A stretch of DNA of 64,000 bases from Thermoanaerobacter ethanolicus JW 200 (GTDB taxonomy: Bacteria; Bacillota; Thermoanaerobacteria; Thermoanaerobacterales; Thermoanaerobacteraceae): positions 2,260,501 through 2,324,500 of the forward strand of contig NZ_CP033580.1 of NCBI RefSeq assembly GCF_003722315.1. The letters are read 5' to 3'. A program made the position numbers and the translations under genes. Shown one piece after another: positions 17,104 through 25,491 of the stretch (position 1 is its first letter; every line of letters starts with the position of its first letter). The notes beneath the pieces were generated by a model. It did no database searches. It was not told where the DNA came from and saw only the letters and a list, made by a program, of their open reading frames with translations.

Positions 17104-17502
17104 TTATGCATCACTCCTTCTGAATAGATGTAATAAGTAGCCAGCTATTGTAGCTCCTATTAATTCGAGAACAATGGTCACTAAAGCTGGTCCAATACTT
17201 ATTCCATGATATAAGCCATAAGAAGCTCTTACCAGTTCGCCATTTGTTTTTAGTTGTATATTACCCCCCAGCAAAGATGAAAGCCATATGGCAAATGCCA
17301 TATCTATCCATGCACCATCTGGATCATTTGGAAATGCATTTGCATAGTGGTTTAACCACCATGCTGTGGTTATTATAAGTCCTGCTGCAAGCCATCCACC
17401 AAGCCAATGCCAATGAGCTAATGCTGAAGGCCATATTGTGAATACACCGTATCCAGCAAAAGCACCTGTAATTGCTCCTATCAAAATTCTCGACAGCTTC
17501 AT
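17104..17502 (-). CDS. Small membrane protein, Lin0368-type putative glycerol transporter subunit
   Basis: 132 residues with four hydrophobic helices and many Trp and His: W-P-S-A-L-A-H-W-H-W-L-G-G-W-L-A-A-G and T-A-W-W-L-N-H-Y-A-N, then P-N-D-P-D-G-A-W-I-D-M-A. The length, helix count and Trp/His belt match the Lin0368 family beside dihydroxyacetone kinase genes. If a transporter, the pair could admit a small uncharged polyol. It carries no ATPase or PTS domain. Its upstream gap (17503-17677) holds a long hairpin but no further gene. Confidence 0.65.
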   Translation of the reverse strand: MKLSRILIGAITGAFAGYGVFTIWPSALAHWHWLGGWLAAGLIITTAWWLNHYANAFPNDPDGAWIDMAFAIWLSSLLGGNIQLKTNGELVRASYGLYHGISIGPALVTIVLELIGATIAGYLLHLFRRSDA

Positions 17503-17546
17503 AATGTAAAATACTCCCCCTTTTTTATAAAATTTTTGGTTTTCCT

Positions 17547-17579
17547 GCAGAACCCCTTTTATGATAAAAGGAGTTCTGC
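17547..17579 (-). promoter_or_regulatory. Long hairpin between the aldehyde dehydrogenase and the membrane pair
   Basis: GCAGAACCCCTTTTA and TAAAAGGAGTTCTGC pair over 15 positions with one G-U pair. Upstream in the same gap, GGAATTCCTTT occurs twice (near 17592 and 17658 on the minus strand). No U run follows, so it suggests mRNA processing or partial attenuation that would set the level of the membrane proteins. Confidence 0.5.
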
Positions 17580-17677
17580 TTTATATTTCAAAGGAATTCC
17601 TCCCACCGGTAGAAACCATTTTTACTTATATCGAATACAAAACTAGGTAGAAAGGAATTCCTTTAAAACCAAACTAA

Positions 17678-19132
17678 TTAAATGAAGTAATGTATCCTTA
17701 CATGTTTTTGGATTAAATACTCATGCAAGCCCTCAGGACCATGCTCTGCTCCTAAACCACTATCCTTCCATCCACCATATGGAGCATTAATTACTCCCGC
17801 ATCTACATTATTAATAGCAACATTACCTGCCTGAATCTCTTGTGCACAACGTTTAGCTATGTTCATATTATTTGTATATACTATTGCTGCTAAACCATAA
17901 TTAGTATCATTTGCTAATTGTATTGCTTCATCTATGTTATTAAATGGCATAACTCCAACCGCCGGACCAAATGTCTCTTCGCGCATTATCAGCATATCAT
18001 GGTTAACATCACGAACAATAGTTGGTTCATAGAAAAATCCTTTTTCAAATTTTGGGCCTGACGGTCTTTTACCTCCGCACACTATTTTAGCACCTTTAGC
18101 TACAGCATCGTTTACATGACGTTCAACTTTTTCGACGCCTGCTTTTGTACACATAGGCCCCATATCTACATTTTCGTCTATGAGACTATTCCCGACGACC
18201 AGTTTTTTTGTCTTTTCAGCAAATTTTTCAAGAAAAGTCTCATATATTTCTCTTTCTACATATATTCTGTTTACCGCAATGCAAATCTGGCCAGCATTCC
18301 TAAAACTACGCCTGACAGCCCCCGTAACAGCAGCATCTAAATTAGCATCTTTAAAAACAATCATTGGTAAACTGCCACCAAGTTCAAGAGTTACTTTCTT
18401 TATACCTGAAGAAGCACTCATTTTTAAAATTTCTTTTCCTGTTTCTGTAGAACCGGTAAAGGCAACACGCTTAACCAATGGATTTTCTATTAATGCAGGC
18501 CCTACAGTTCCTCCAGAACCTGTTATTACATTTAAAACCCCTTCTGGTACTCCTGCATCCACTAAACATTCAACAAATTTTAAAGGAGAAAGAGGAGTTT
18601 CACTTGGCAATTTAGCTACTATCGTACAGCCAGATGCCAACGCACCTCCTATTTTCCATGCCAGCAGTTCAATTGGATAATTCCATGGAGTAATAGCTGC
18701 AGCAACTCCAATAGGTTCGTATACAACTATACTTTCTGTATCCTTTTCTTCATTTGCTATTACACGTCCATAAATTCTTTCACCTTCTTCTGCATAATAT
18801 CTAAGAATTTCTGCTCCTTTTTCTACTTCTCCCTTGGCTTCTTTTACTGGCTTACCCAATTCTTCTGTCATAGTTCTAGCAATTTTTTCAGAACGTTGAA
18901 GCACTATTTCAGAAGCTTTTCGAAGAATTTTACTCCGTTGAAATGGATTTTCCTTTTTCCATTTTAGGAAAGCCTCATGCGCTTTTAAAATTGCTTCTTC
19001 GACATCTTCTTTAGTAGCTGCTGGAACAGACGCAAACACCTCTTCTGTGGCAGGATTTACCACTTCTATTATTCCGCCCTTTTTTGCATCTACCCATTTT
19101 CCACCTATTAGCATTTTATAGTGCTGTACCAT
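17678..19132 (-). CDS. NAD(P)-dependent aldehyde dehydrogenase
   Basis: 484 residues, the family's normal size. Motifs in order: P-W-N-Y-P (about 150), the cofactor loop G-S-T-E-T-G-K, E-L-G-G (general base Glu), N-A-G-Q-I-C (nucleophile Cys near 283) and E-E-T-F-G-P. It resembles lactaldehyde, glycolaldehyde or succinate-semialdehyde dehydrogenases and not the CoA-acylating type. It starts directly after the second cupin (stop 19133) with a GAGGAGGAG site. In this pathway it may oxidise an aldehyde released by an aldolase, such as glycolaldehyde or glyceraldehyde. The exact substrate cannot be read from sequence. Confidence 0.92.
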   Translation of the reverse strand: MVQHYKMLIGGKWVDAKKGGIIEVVNPATEEVFASVPAATKEDVEEAILKAHEAFLKWKKENPFQRSKILRKASEIVLQRSEKIARTMTEELGKPVKEAKGEVEKGAEILRYYAEEGERIYGRVIANEEKDTESIVVYEPIGVAAAITPWNYPIELLAWKIGGALASGCTIVAKLPSETPLSPLKFVECLVDAGVPEGVLNVITGSGGTVGPALIENPLVKRVAFTGSTETGKEILKMSASSGIKKVTLELGGSLPMIVFKDANLDAAVTGAVRRSFRNAGQICIAVNRIYVEREIYETFLEKFAEKTKKLVVGNSLIDENVDMGPMCTKAGVEKVERHVNDAVAKGAKIVCGGKRPSGPKFEKGFFYEPTIVRDVNHDMLIMREETFGPAVGVMPFNNIDEAIQLANDTNYGLAAIVYTNNMNIAKRCAQEIQAGNVAINNVDAGVINAPYGGWKDSGLGAEHGPEGLHEYLIQKHVRIHYFI

Positions 19133-19522
19133 CTATATCTCCTCCTCATTCACTTTACCAGTTACCCATACAACAACTAGCGGAATATTGCCTACCTGTC
19201 GAGTAGTGTGAAATTCTCTTGGCGGAACATATAATGCATCCCCTGGCTTTATTGGAAATTCGTCATTCCCTACAACCATCACTCCTTCGCCTTGTACTAC
19301 AAAGTATACTTCTTCCTCATCATGTGCATGACCTGTTGTAGTCCCTGTGGGATATATTATCGTATACCCCATCTTTAAACGCCTAGAAGGCGAATTCTCT
19401 GGATCAACCAACCAGTAAGTATCTCTTAGCGTTGGCTTCTCCCTGTTCTTCACCCATGCCCTTAATGACCTCGTTGCATCTACATCCGGTTCCTTAGAAT
19501 TAACATTTACTACATATTTCAT
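19133..19522 (-). CDS. Small cupin protein, copy A
   Basis: 129 residues forming one double-stranded beta-helix. Metal-binding cupin motif 1 is visible as G-T-T-T-G-H-A-H-D-E-E-E-V-Y-F-V (two His, one Glu), motif 2 as P-G-D-A-L-Y-V-P-P-R-E-F-H-T-T (His). Cupins of this size are sugar isomerases, lyases or sensors. It is nearly identical to the next upstream gene; only the last residues differ (VNEEEI versus LDENEI). The duplicate lies between a D-2-hydroxyacid dehydrogenase and the aldehyde dehydrogenase, so an isomerase or lyase step is possible. No function is established. Confidence 0.85.
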   Translation of the reverse strand: MKYVVNVNSKEPDVDATRSLRAWVKNREKPTLRDTYWLVDPENSPSRRLKMGYTIIYPTGTTTGHAHDEEEVYFVVQGEGVMVVGNDEFPIKPGDALYVPPREFHTTRQVGNIPLVVVWVTGKVNEEEI

Positions 19523-19564
19523 AAATATATTCCCCCTTTAAATTTTTTAACACTGGTTATCTTT

Positions 19565-19954
19565 CTATATTTCATTCTCATCTAGTTTACCAGTCACCCA
19601 TACAACAACTAGTGGAATATTGCCTACCTGTCGAGTAGTGTGAAATTCTCTTGGTGGAACATATAATGCATCCCCTGGCTTTATTGGAAATTCGTCATTC
19701 CCTACAACCATCACTCCTTCGCCTTGTACTACAAAGTATACTTCTTCCTCATCATGTGCATGACCTGTTGTAGTCCCTGTGGGATATATTATCGTATACC
19801 CCATCTTTAAACGCCTAGAAGGCGAATTCTCTGGATCAACCAACCAGTAAGTATCTCTTAGCGTTGGCTTCTCCCTGTTCTTTACCCATGCCCTTAATGA
19901 CCTCGTTGCATCTACATCCGGTTCCTTAGAATTAACATTTACTACATATTTCAT
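19565..19954 (-). CDS. Small cupin protein, copy B
   Basis: 129 residues, a tandem duplicate of the gene at 19133-19522. The proteins match at every position except the C-terminal few residues, and the upstream leader (ATAAATATATTCCCCCTTT on the plus strand) is repeated as well. The same G-H-A-H...E and late F-H-T-T metal motif is intact. Both copies have their own ribosome site, so both are probably translated. The near absence of silent differences points to recent duplication or ongoing gene conversion. Confidence 0.85.
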   Translation of the reverse strand: MKYVVNVNSKEPDVDATRSLRAWVKNREKPTLRDTYWLVDPENSPSRRLKMGYTIIYPTGTTTGHAHDEEEVYFVVQGEGVMVVGNDEFPIKPGDALYVPPREFHTTRQVGNIPLVVVWVTGKLDENEI

Positions 19955-20125
19955 AAATATATTCCCCCTTTAAATTTTTTAGAATATTTTCCAACCATCA
20001 GAAGTTATTAGCTTACATTAAAACCCCTTAAATTATTCCATCACCTCCTTCAAAAATCGTTTACTAATCTGTCATAAAAAGTAAGAATTTATTTACTATT
20101 TATTTAATACCTTCAGATCAACAAG

Positions 20126-21100
20126 TTATATATATCCATTTTCTTTTAAGCATTTGTAATTATAAATATATTTTGGTTGACGGCCTTCAAAATAATCAAT
20201 AACGGCTTGGACAGCTTCTACTGCCATACGTACAGTCGCTTCTTTTGTTAGAGCTGCTGAATGAGGCGATAGTATTACATTCTCAAGTCTTAATAATTCA
20301 TTATCGCTTGATGGTGGCTCTTGCTGAAACACATCAAGACCTGCTCCTGCGATCCTTTTTTCTTTTAAAGCCTCAATCAAAGCTTGTTCGTCTATTACTG
20401 TTCCTCTTGCCGTATTTATTAAATAAGCTGTATGCTTCATAGAATATATAAGCTCTCTCGTTATCATTCCTCTTGTCTCAGGTATATCAGGACAATGCAA
20501 CGTTACAAAATCTGATTCTTTAAATAGTTCCTCAAGCGTGTCAACAAATTTATAATCATAACCCCTAAACTTTTCTTTTACATATGGATCATAAGCAACT
20601 ATTTTCATTCCCAATCCATCATGGCACTTTTTTGCAACTAAACTTCCTATATTCCCCATTCCAACAATTCCAAGTACTTTCCCTTCTATCTCCACTGAAA
20701 TATTAGAGTTCCTCGCTCCCCAATTGCCACTGCGAACAGCTTTATCCATTAAACTTAACTGTTTTGCTAAATTTAGTATCATTGCTATTGTGTGTTCTGC
20801 TACAGATAAATTATTTACTGCTGGCAAATTACAAACCAAGATACCTTTTTCTGTTGCTGCATTTACATCTATATTATCAACTCCTGCCCCTGTCCTCGAT
20901 ATTATCTTTAAATGTGGAGCATTCTCGATTACTTCCCTTGTAATCTTTGATCTAGTTCTTAAAATAATAGCATCTACATCTTTTACCATAGATATAAGCG
21001 TTTGTTGACTTGTATCAGGTGCTGTAACAATTTCAAATTTTCCCTCTAATAACTTTCTTCCCTCTGGATGTATCTCCTCTGAAAGCAACACTTTTTTCAT
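20126..21100 (-). CDS. D-2-hydroxyacid dehydrogenase (SerA-like)
   Basis: 324 residues. The Rossmann motif G-I-V-G-M-G-N-I-G (about 147-155) is clear, as are the catalytic Arg in N-T-A-R-G, the Glu in Q-E-P-P and the His in S-P-H-S-A-A. There is no C-terminal ACT domain, so a regulatory serine-biosynthesis enzyme is unlikely. It overlaps the DapA-family gene by four bases (ATGA), tying the two together. It may reduce or oxidise a 2-oxo acid such as hydroxypyruvate, glyoxylate or a sugar acid. A 171-bp gap without a gene follows. Confidence 0.9.
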   Translation of the reverse strand: MKKVLLSEEIHPEGRKLLEGKFEIVTAPDTSQQTLISMVKDVDAIILRTRSKITREVIENAPHLKIISRTGAGVDNIDVNAATEKGILVCNLPAVNNLSVAEHTIAMILNLAKQLSLMDKAVRSGNWGARNSNISVEIEGKVLGIVGMGNIGSLVAKKCHDGLGMKIVAYDPYVKEKFRGYDYKFVDTLEELFKESDFVTLHCPDIPETRGMITRELIYSMKHTAYLINTARGTVIDEQALIEALKEKRIAGAGLDVFQQEPPSSDNELLRLENVILSPHSAALTKEATVRMAVEAVQAVIDYFEGRQPKYIYNYKCLKENGYI

Positions 21101-21996
21101 GCAAGTAGCCCTTCTTCCTGTAAAATTCTTCTAATTTCCTCAATTTCATTTTCATTTAACGGTAATAATGGTAGTCTTGGCTCCATTCCATAATAACCTA
21201 ACCAATTCATTGCTACTTTAACAGCTGTTACTCCACCTTTGCCGGATATTTTTTCATTAATTTTACAAAGTCTGTTACTTAGTTCTTCTGCTTCTTGATA
21301 CTTGCCATCATTAAATAATTCTTGAATTTCACAGCAAAGGTCAGGCAGGTAATTTGCCATTGAAAGAACACCGCCTATAGCTCCTTTTTTTAGACCGTCC
21401 AAAAATTTATTTATAGAGCCGGAAAGTACATAGAACTCTGCTCCCTTAGGTACAGCATTTACATAATTTCCTATATCTTCTTTTGAAGAATCTTTTATGC
21501 CAACGATATTAGGATGTTGCGCAAGTACAGAAATTGCTCGAGGAGAAATTAATACTCCATTTGCAGATCTGGGAATGCAATAAATTGTTATCGGAATAGG
21601 AGATTTATCAGCAACTTCAGTATAAAATTTGATTAATGCTTCATCAGTCATTTTACTAGCAAAATAATGAGGTGTAAGAACACTGGCAAAATCAACTCCA
21701 AAATCTGCTACTTTTTTAGTAAATTCTATTGTAGCCCATGCTGATTCTCTTCCTGTGCCAGCAAGTAAAGTTTTATCTTTTGATTTACTCTTTGCAACTG
21801 TCTTTATAACTTTAATTGCCTCTTCATCTGTTAAACTTCTAAATTCGCCATTGCTTCCTAAGCATAAATAACCTTTTAATTTAGAACTATTTAATTTCTG
21901 AATATTCTCTTTCAACTTTTCATAATCAATTTCTTGATTAACAAAAGGAGTTACAAGTGGTGCAAATACTCCTGTAAGTTTTTCTCTTATACTCAT
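21097..21996 (-). CDS. DapA-family (class I pyruvate) aldolase or lyase
   Basis: 299 residues forming a TIM barrel. Family motifs: V-T-P-F near 17-20, L-G-S-N-G-E-F (the GTTGE site as GSNGE), a Y-C-I-P segment with the catalytic Tyr, and V-G-I-K-D-S-S (Schiff-base Lys about 164). Substitutions in G-S-N-G-E and the C-terminal region resemble 4-hydroxy-2-oxoglutarate or 2-keto-3-deoxy-sugar-acid aldolases more than lysine-pathway DapA. It starts the second sigma-54 transcription unit (promoter 22075-22091) and is translationally coupled to the dehydrogenase. Expected products are pyruvate plus an aldehyde, which fits the aldehyde dehydrogenase downstream. Confidence 0.88.
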   Translation of the reverse strand: MSIREKLTGVFAPLVTPFVNQEIDYEKLKENIQKLNSSKLKGYLCLGSNGEFRSLTDEEAIKVIKTVAKSKSKDKTLLAGTGRESAWATIEFTKKVADFGVDFASVLTPHYFASKMTDEALIKFYTEVADKSPIPITIYCIPRSANGVLISPRAISVLAQHPNIVGIKDSSKEDIGNYVNAVPKGAEFYVLSGSINKFLDGLKKGAIGGVLSMANYLPDLCCEIQELFNDGKYQEAEELSNRLCKINEKISGKGGVTAVKVAMNWLGYYGMEPRLPLLPLNENEIEEIRRILQEEGLLA

Positions 21997-22074
21997 TATA
22001 GTAATATCCTCCTTTTTAATTTACAGTCATTATTTTCGTTTTGTTTTCTATTTCAGCCTCTACTTTAAGCAGTA

Positions 22075-22091
22075 AAGCAAAAATTGTGCCA
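22075..22091 (-). promoter_or_regulatory. Sigma-54 promoter P2
   Basis: On the minus strand TGGCACAATTTTTGCTT gives the -24 GG and -12 GC with exact spacing. It lies about 80 bp before the DapA-family start, in a gap with no other gene. Upstream activator-like sites are listed separately. Confidence 0.8.
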
Positions 22092-22156
22092 AAACGGGCA
22101 AAACGTTTAATAGTGAAGTTTCCTACCGTTTCACAGTCTACATTAAAAACCGATAA

Positions 22157-22198
22157 TGCAAATTTGCCATTTATTTTTTATTTCAATGCAGAAATGCA
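22157..22198 (-). promoter_or_regulatory. Candidate upstream activating sites for P2
   Basis: TGCAGAAATGCA (22187-22198) and TGCAAATTTGCC (22157-22168) are TGCA-N4-TGCA-like palindromes 65-125 bp upstream of P2. The same pattern (28688-28699) occurs upstream of the other sigma-54 promoter, so they are probable sites for the activator at 28707-30446. Confidence 0.55.
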
Positions 22199-22247
22199 AT
22201 GCTTACAGACAGTCTATCATTACCTCATTTGCAAACTAAAGTTATTG

Positions 22248-23174
22248 TTATTCTATAGCTTCCACATCTTTATTTCCCATTGCAAAACTTCTTTTATTAA
22301 TAAGTTTTAATATCTCTGGTGCTTTATTAGTAGCATTCAATAGTTGTATTTTTTCTTTTACAGTCTTTTTTACATTTTCTCTTGCTACGGCACCATATTT
22401 TCTAACATCAACTAAATCCGGGTTATTTGATAATTTTTCCCTTAAAGCATGGGTAAAAGCCTTATTTAATTCTGTAGCAAAATTAACTTTTGAAATCCCA
22501 GCTTTTACTGCTTGAATAACAGAGTCATCCATTACTCCAGAAGCACCATGAAGTACTAATGGTATTTTTACCTTGTCTTTTATTCGTGCTATTCTTTCAA
22601 TATCTAATTGCGCAGATTGAACTTTCATTCTGTGAGCGCTTCCCACTGAAATCGCCAGTGAATCTACTCCTGTCTTTTCATAAAATTCTAGAGCTTCTTC
22701 TGGAGTCGTAAGATATTTTTTTACTTCCTCTGGAGAAAGGGGCCCATGAGCTGCATCAGGTATTTTCCCAATTTCCCCTTCTAAAGGAATTCCCGCAGCA
22801 TGTGCTATTTCAACTAATTTTTTTGTTTTTTCTATATTCTCTTCAAACGTAAGAGACGACCCATCAAACATAAGTGATGTAAATCCTGCTTTTAATGCTT
22901 TTATAACTGTAGAAAAGTTTACTCCATGGTCTAAATGGCATACTACAGGTACTGTAGCTTCCTCAGCTAATACTTTAATTAGAGCCGCAAATGATTTCTC
23001 CCCCCCATATGCTATTGCTCCTTCACTTATCTGAATTATCACAGGGGCATTTTCCTCTTCAGCTGCCTCGATTATAGCTTGAACCACTTCCATGTTATAA
23101 GCATTGAAAGCTCCTACTGCAAATCCATTCTCTCTTGCATAAATAAGCATTTCTTTACTTGTTACCAGTGGCAT
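22248..23174 (-). CDS. fba: Class II (zinc) ketose-bisphosphate aldolase
   Basis: 308 residues of the fructose/tagatose-bisphosphate aldolase family. Visible parts: G-A-F-N-A-Y-N near the start, the H-L-D-H-G motif (catalytic Asp and zinc His, about 81-85), E-G-E-I-G with a metal Glu, A-I-S-V-G-S-A-H (zinc His) and L-H-G-A-S-G. It would cleave a ketose (bis)phosphate to dihydroxyacetone phosphate and an aldehyde. Since glycolysis normally has its own enzyme, this operon copy may act on tagatose, sorbose or another ketose phosphate. It sits between the PHP protein and promoter P2. Confidence 0.9.
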   Translation of the reverse strand: MPLVTSKEMLIYARENGFAVGAFNAYNMEVVQAIIEAAEEENAPVIIQISEGAIAYGGEKSFAALIKVLAEEATVPVVCHLDHGVNFSTVIKALKAGFTSLMFDGSSLTFEENIEKTKKLVEIAHAAGIPLEGEIGKIPDAAHGPLSPEEVKKYLTTPEEALEFYEKTGVDSLAISVGSAHRMKVQSAQLDIERIARIKDKVKIPLVLHGASGVMDDSVIQAVKAGISKVNFATELNKAFTHALREKLSNNPDLVDVRKYGAVARENVKKTVKEKIQLLNATNKAPEILKLINKRSFAMGNKDVEAIE

Positions 23175-23187
23175 TATATCAGCTCCT

Positions 23188-24198
23188 TTATATTAGATAT
23201 TCTTTTATGAAATTAAATTCCTGTAATGTAACTCCTGCTTCACCTAGATGTCTTGGGTTAGATACTCCTTTTTTATGATCAGCATGATAATCTGAACCCC
23301 CACTAAAGAATTTTACTTTTGTAGAATATTTTGTTCTAATATACTCCTCAATTTCAAAATCTTTTAAATTTCCCTTATAGCTTGTTTTGCTGTAAAGATA
23401 TCGCGCTTCCATACCGTCGATTCCATGGTTTATAAGCCTTTCTATATATTCTTCTCTTGTTAGATTTCTTCCATCGGGATAATGAATTACTTCATCGATT
23501 AAAAAAGGATGTGCTAGTACTGCCGTTCCACCACATGACTTTATTAAATCAATTGCATCAAATGGACTTATTTTTTCCCTTCTTACATTTAATTCAGGAT
23601 CGTCTCTAACCATTATTTTCGCATCTTTCCATGATGGTGCATATCCCTTTTTGGCCATTAATTCAAATATATGTTTTCTTTCAACTTCGTCTGGATCTCT
23701 ATATCTTATATTTCCATTTTCATCAATATACTTTAATATCTCATTTTCATAGTCAATTGGCATTCCCTTAGCAGTAAGTATTTCACATAGTTTTCTATAT
23801 GCTTCTGTTTTGCTTCTCCTCATCCTTTCTACTACTTCCGCTAACAGTGGATTTTCCCAATCCATGCGATACCCTAAAATATGAACATCATCTACATAGG
23901 TATCGCATGAAAATTCGATTCCTAATACTATTTCTACTCCATGCTGGTGTGCAAATTCCTTTACGCTAATCCTACCTTGAGAAGTATCCAGATAAAGAGG
24001 AGGCGGTACGTCATGGTCTGTAATTGCAACAACTTTAAGGCCACTTTTAGCAGCATTAATAATCAATTCTTCCGGCGAATCATTTCCATCAGAGCGCGTA
24101 GTATGACAGTGCAAATCACAATCATACTTTGCCTTTACTGGAGAAGTAGTCACAATTCCTGGAGCTATTGAACCTTCTGTAAAAGATAATATATACAA
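23188..24198 (-). CDS. PHP-domain phosphoesterase
   Basis: 336 residues. The PHP metal motifs are present: D-L-H-C-H-T-T-R-S-D-G (about 28-38), I-T-D-H-D, G-I-E-F-S, A-V-L-A-H-P and a late G-S-D-Y-H-A-D-H. These proteins hydrolyse phosphate esters such as sugar phosphates or nucleotides with two or three metal ions. It lies 13 bp upstream of the aldolase gene and so is in the same unit. A role as a specific phosphatase for a sugar phosphate in this pathway, or in clearing a dead-end product, is inference. Confidence 0.85.
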   Translation of the reverse strand: MYILSFTEGSIAPGIVTTSPVKAKYDCDLHCHTTRSDGNDSPEELIINAAKSGLKVVAITDHDVPPPLYLDTSQGRISVKEFAHQHGVEIVLGIEFSCDTYVDDVHILGYRMDWENPLLAEVVERMRRSKTEAYRKLCEILTAKGMPIDYENEILKYIDENGNIRYRDPDEVERKHIFELMAKKGYAPSWKDAKIMVRDDPELNVRREKISPFDAIDLIKSCGGTAVLAHPFLIDEVIHYPDGRNLTREEYIERLINHGIDGMEARYLYSKTSYKGNLKDFEIEEYIRTKYSTKVKFFSGGSDYHADHKKGVSNPRHLGEAGVTLQEFNFIKEYLI

Positions 24199-24273
24199 GA
24201 GCCTTGCCTCCTTTCTAATTTTTTAAAATTCATAGTATTACTTTTTATTTTATCATTTATTTTAATTTAGCAC

Positions 24274-24299
24274 GAAAATAGATTTAAAAATCTATTTTC
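24274..24299 (-). promoter_or_regulatory. Hairpin between the HAD and PHP genes
   Basis: GAAAATAGATT and AATCTATTTTC form an 11-base-pair stem in the 133-bp gap. The following minus-strand bases are AT-rich but lack a clean U run. It could be a weak terminator, leaving a polarity step in the operon. Confidence 0.45.
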
Positions 24300-24331
24300 A
24301 TTCCTGGTCGTGTTTTGTTAAGCATGGATGG

Positions 24332-25006
24332 TTAATTAATAATTTGTTTTCGTAGTTTTTTAAGATAATAAAATATTAATTTTGTTAAGTTGGTAATTAT
24401 AAAATCCGGCTGCAGAGCAACTATAGACTGTAAATCACCTGTTCCATATGTCACAGCACAGGTATAAACTCCCGCATTTTTCCCACACAAAACATCTACT
24501 TCAGAATCCCCAACGTATAAAGTTTCCTCTGAAATATTATTTATTTTTTTCAATAGCTTCTCTATTATTTCTGAATGAGGCTTTATATTTTCGACATCTT
24601 CCAAGCACAATACAACTGAAAAATATTTATCAAGTTCAAAATGTTTTAAAATTTTTTCTGTTAGAGTTCTACACTTAAGAGTAGCAATTCCAATATTAAT
24701 TTTTCTTTCTTTTAAGAAGTTTAAAGTTTCTTTTACTCCTGGAAATAAAGAAGTATAATTAGTACAAGATTCACTATAAATTTTTTCAAATTTGCTGAAT
24801 ACTCTATCAAACATATGAATATTTTTTTCTCCCAAACCACACTTTATAACTGCTTCAGCACCGTTGCCAATGAAAGATGCTAGTGTTTTTTCAGATAAAG
24901 TGGGAAGATTAAATTCACTAAATGCCTTATTCGCAGCTATAACAATATCCTTTTTTGAATCTATAAGGGTTCCATCTAAATCAAAAATAACTGCTTTAAT
25001 ATCCAA
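24332..25006 (-). CDS. HAD-superfamily phosphatase (Gph/PGP-like)
   Basis: 224 residues. Motif I F-D-L-D-G-T-L-I-D, motif II as the Thr in I-G-I-A-T-L, the Lys in I-K-P-H-S-E-I and motif IV Y-V-G-D-S-E-V-D define a phosphoglycolate-phosphatase-like HAD enzyme with a helical cap. It lies 14 bp after rpiB in the same operon. Possible roles are hydrolysis of a pathway sugar phosphate or repair of 2-phosphoglycolate or a similar side product. The specific substrate is not visible in the sequence. Confidence 0.88.
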   Translation of the reverse strand: MDIKAVIFDLDGTLIDSKKDIVIAANKAFSEFNLPTLSEKTLASFIGNGAEAVIKCGLGEKNIHMFDRVFSKFEKIYSESCTNYTSLFPGVKETLNFLKERKINIGIATLKCRTLTEKILKHFELDKYFSVVLCLEDVENIKPHSEIIEKLLKKINNISEETLYVGDSEVDVLCGKNAGVYTCAVTYGTGDLQSIVALQPDFIITNLTKLIFYYLKKLRKQIIN

Positions 25007-25020
25007 AGTAAATCGCTCCT

Positions 25021-25482
25021 TTATTTAGTCATGCTGCGATATTTTGCATCTATCATTTTAATTTTCTCCACTTTTGGTAAAGAACGTCCTCCTTGAAATT
25101 CTGACTCAAGCCACACATCTACAAGTTTTTTAGCTAGTTCTGGTCCTACTATGACTCCACCCATAGTCATAATTTGTGCATCATTACTTTTACGTGCTCT
25201 TTCTGCAGAATACACATCATGGCATACTGCAGCTCTTACTCCAGGCACTTTATTGGCAACAATAGCCATCCCTATCCCTGTGCCACAAATAAGAATTCCT
25301 CTTTCAAATTCTCCCGATGCAACTCTTTCGGCAAGTGCTACAGCAATATCGGGATAATCCACTGGATTTTTATCATAAACCCCTATGTCAACTACTGCAA
25401 TTCCTTTAGACTGTAGATGTTCTTTAATAACTTCTTTTAAATCAAAACCAAAATGATCACTGCCCAAAATTATCTTCATCAT
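25021..25482 (-). CDS. rpiB: RpiB/LacAB-family sugar-phosphate isomerase
   Basis: 153 residues, the usual size. G-S-D-H-F-G-F-D-L-K, the catalytic Cys in I-C-G-T-G-I-G-M-A-I-V-A-N-K (about residue 67) and R-A-A-V-C-H-D are RpiB hallmarks. It interconverts aldose and ketose phosphates, for example ribose 5-phosphate with ribulose 5-phosphate. RpiB relatives also isomerise allose 6-phosphate and tetrulose phosphates, so in this operon a four-carbon substrate is possible. It is located between transketolase and HAD genes, as in the Listeria gol operon where rpiB follows transketolase and transaldolase. Confidence 0.93.
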   Translation of the reverse strand: MMKIILGSDHFGFDLKEVIKEHLQSKGIAVVDIGVYDKNPVDYPDIAVALAERVASGEFERGILICGTGIGMAIVANKVPGVRAAVCHDVYSAERARKSNDAQIMTMGGVIVGPELAKKLVDVWLESEFQGGRSLPKVEKIKMIDAKYRSMTK

Positions 25483-25491
25483 TTTTCCTCC

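Noticed and set aside
18116-18680. Open frames on the plus strand across the aldehyde dehydrogenase
   Set aside because: Shadows of a clearly coding minus-strand gene.
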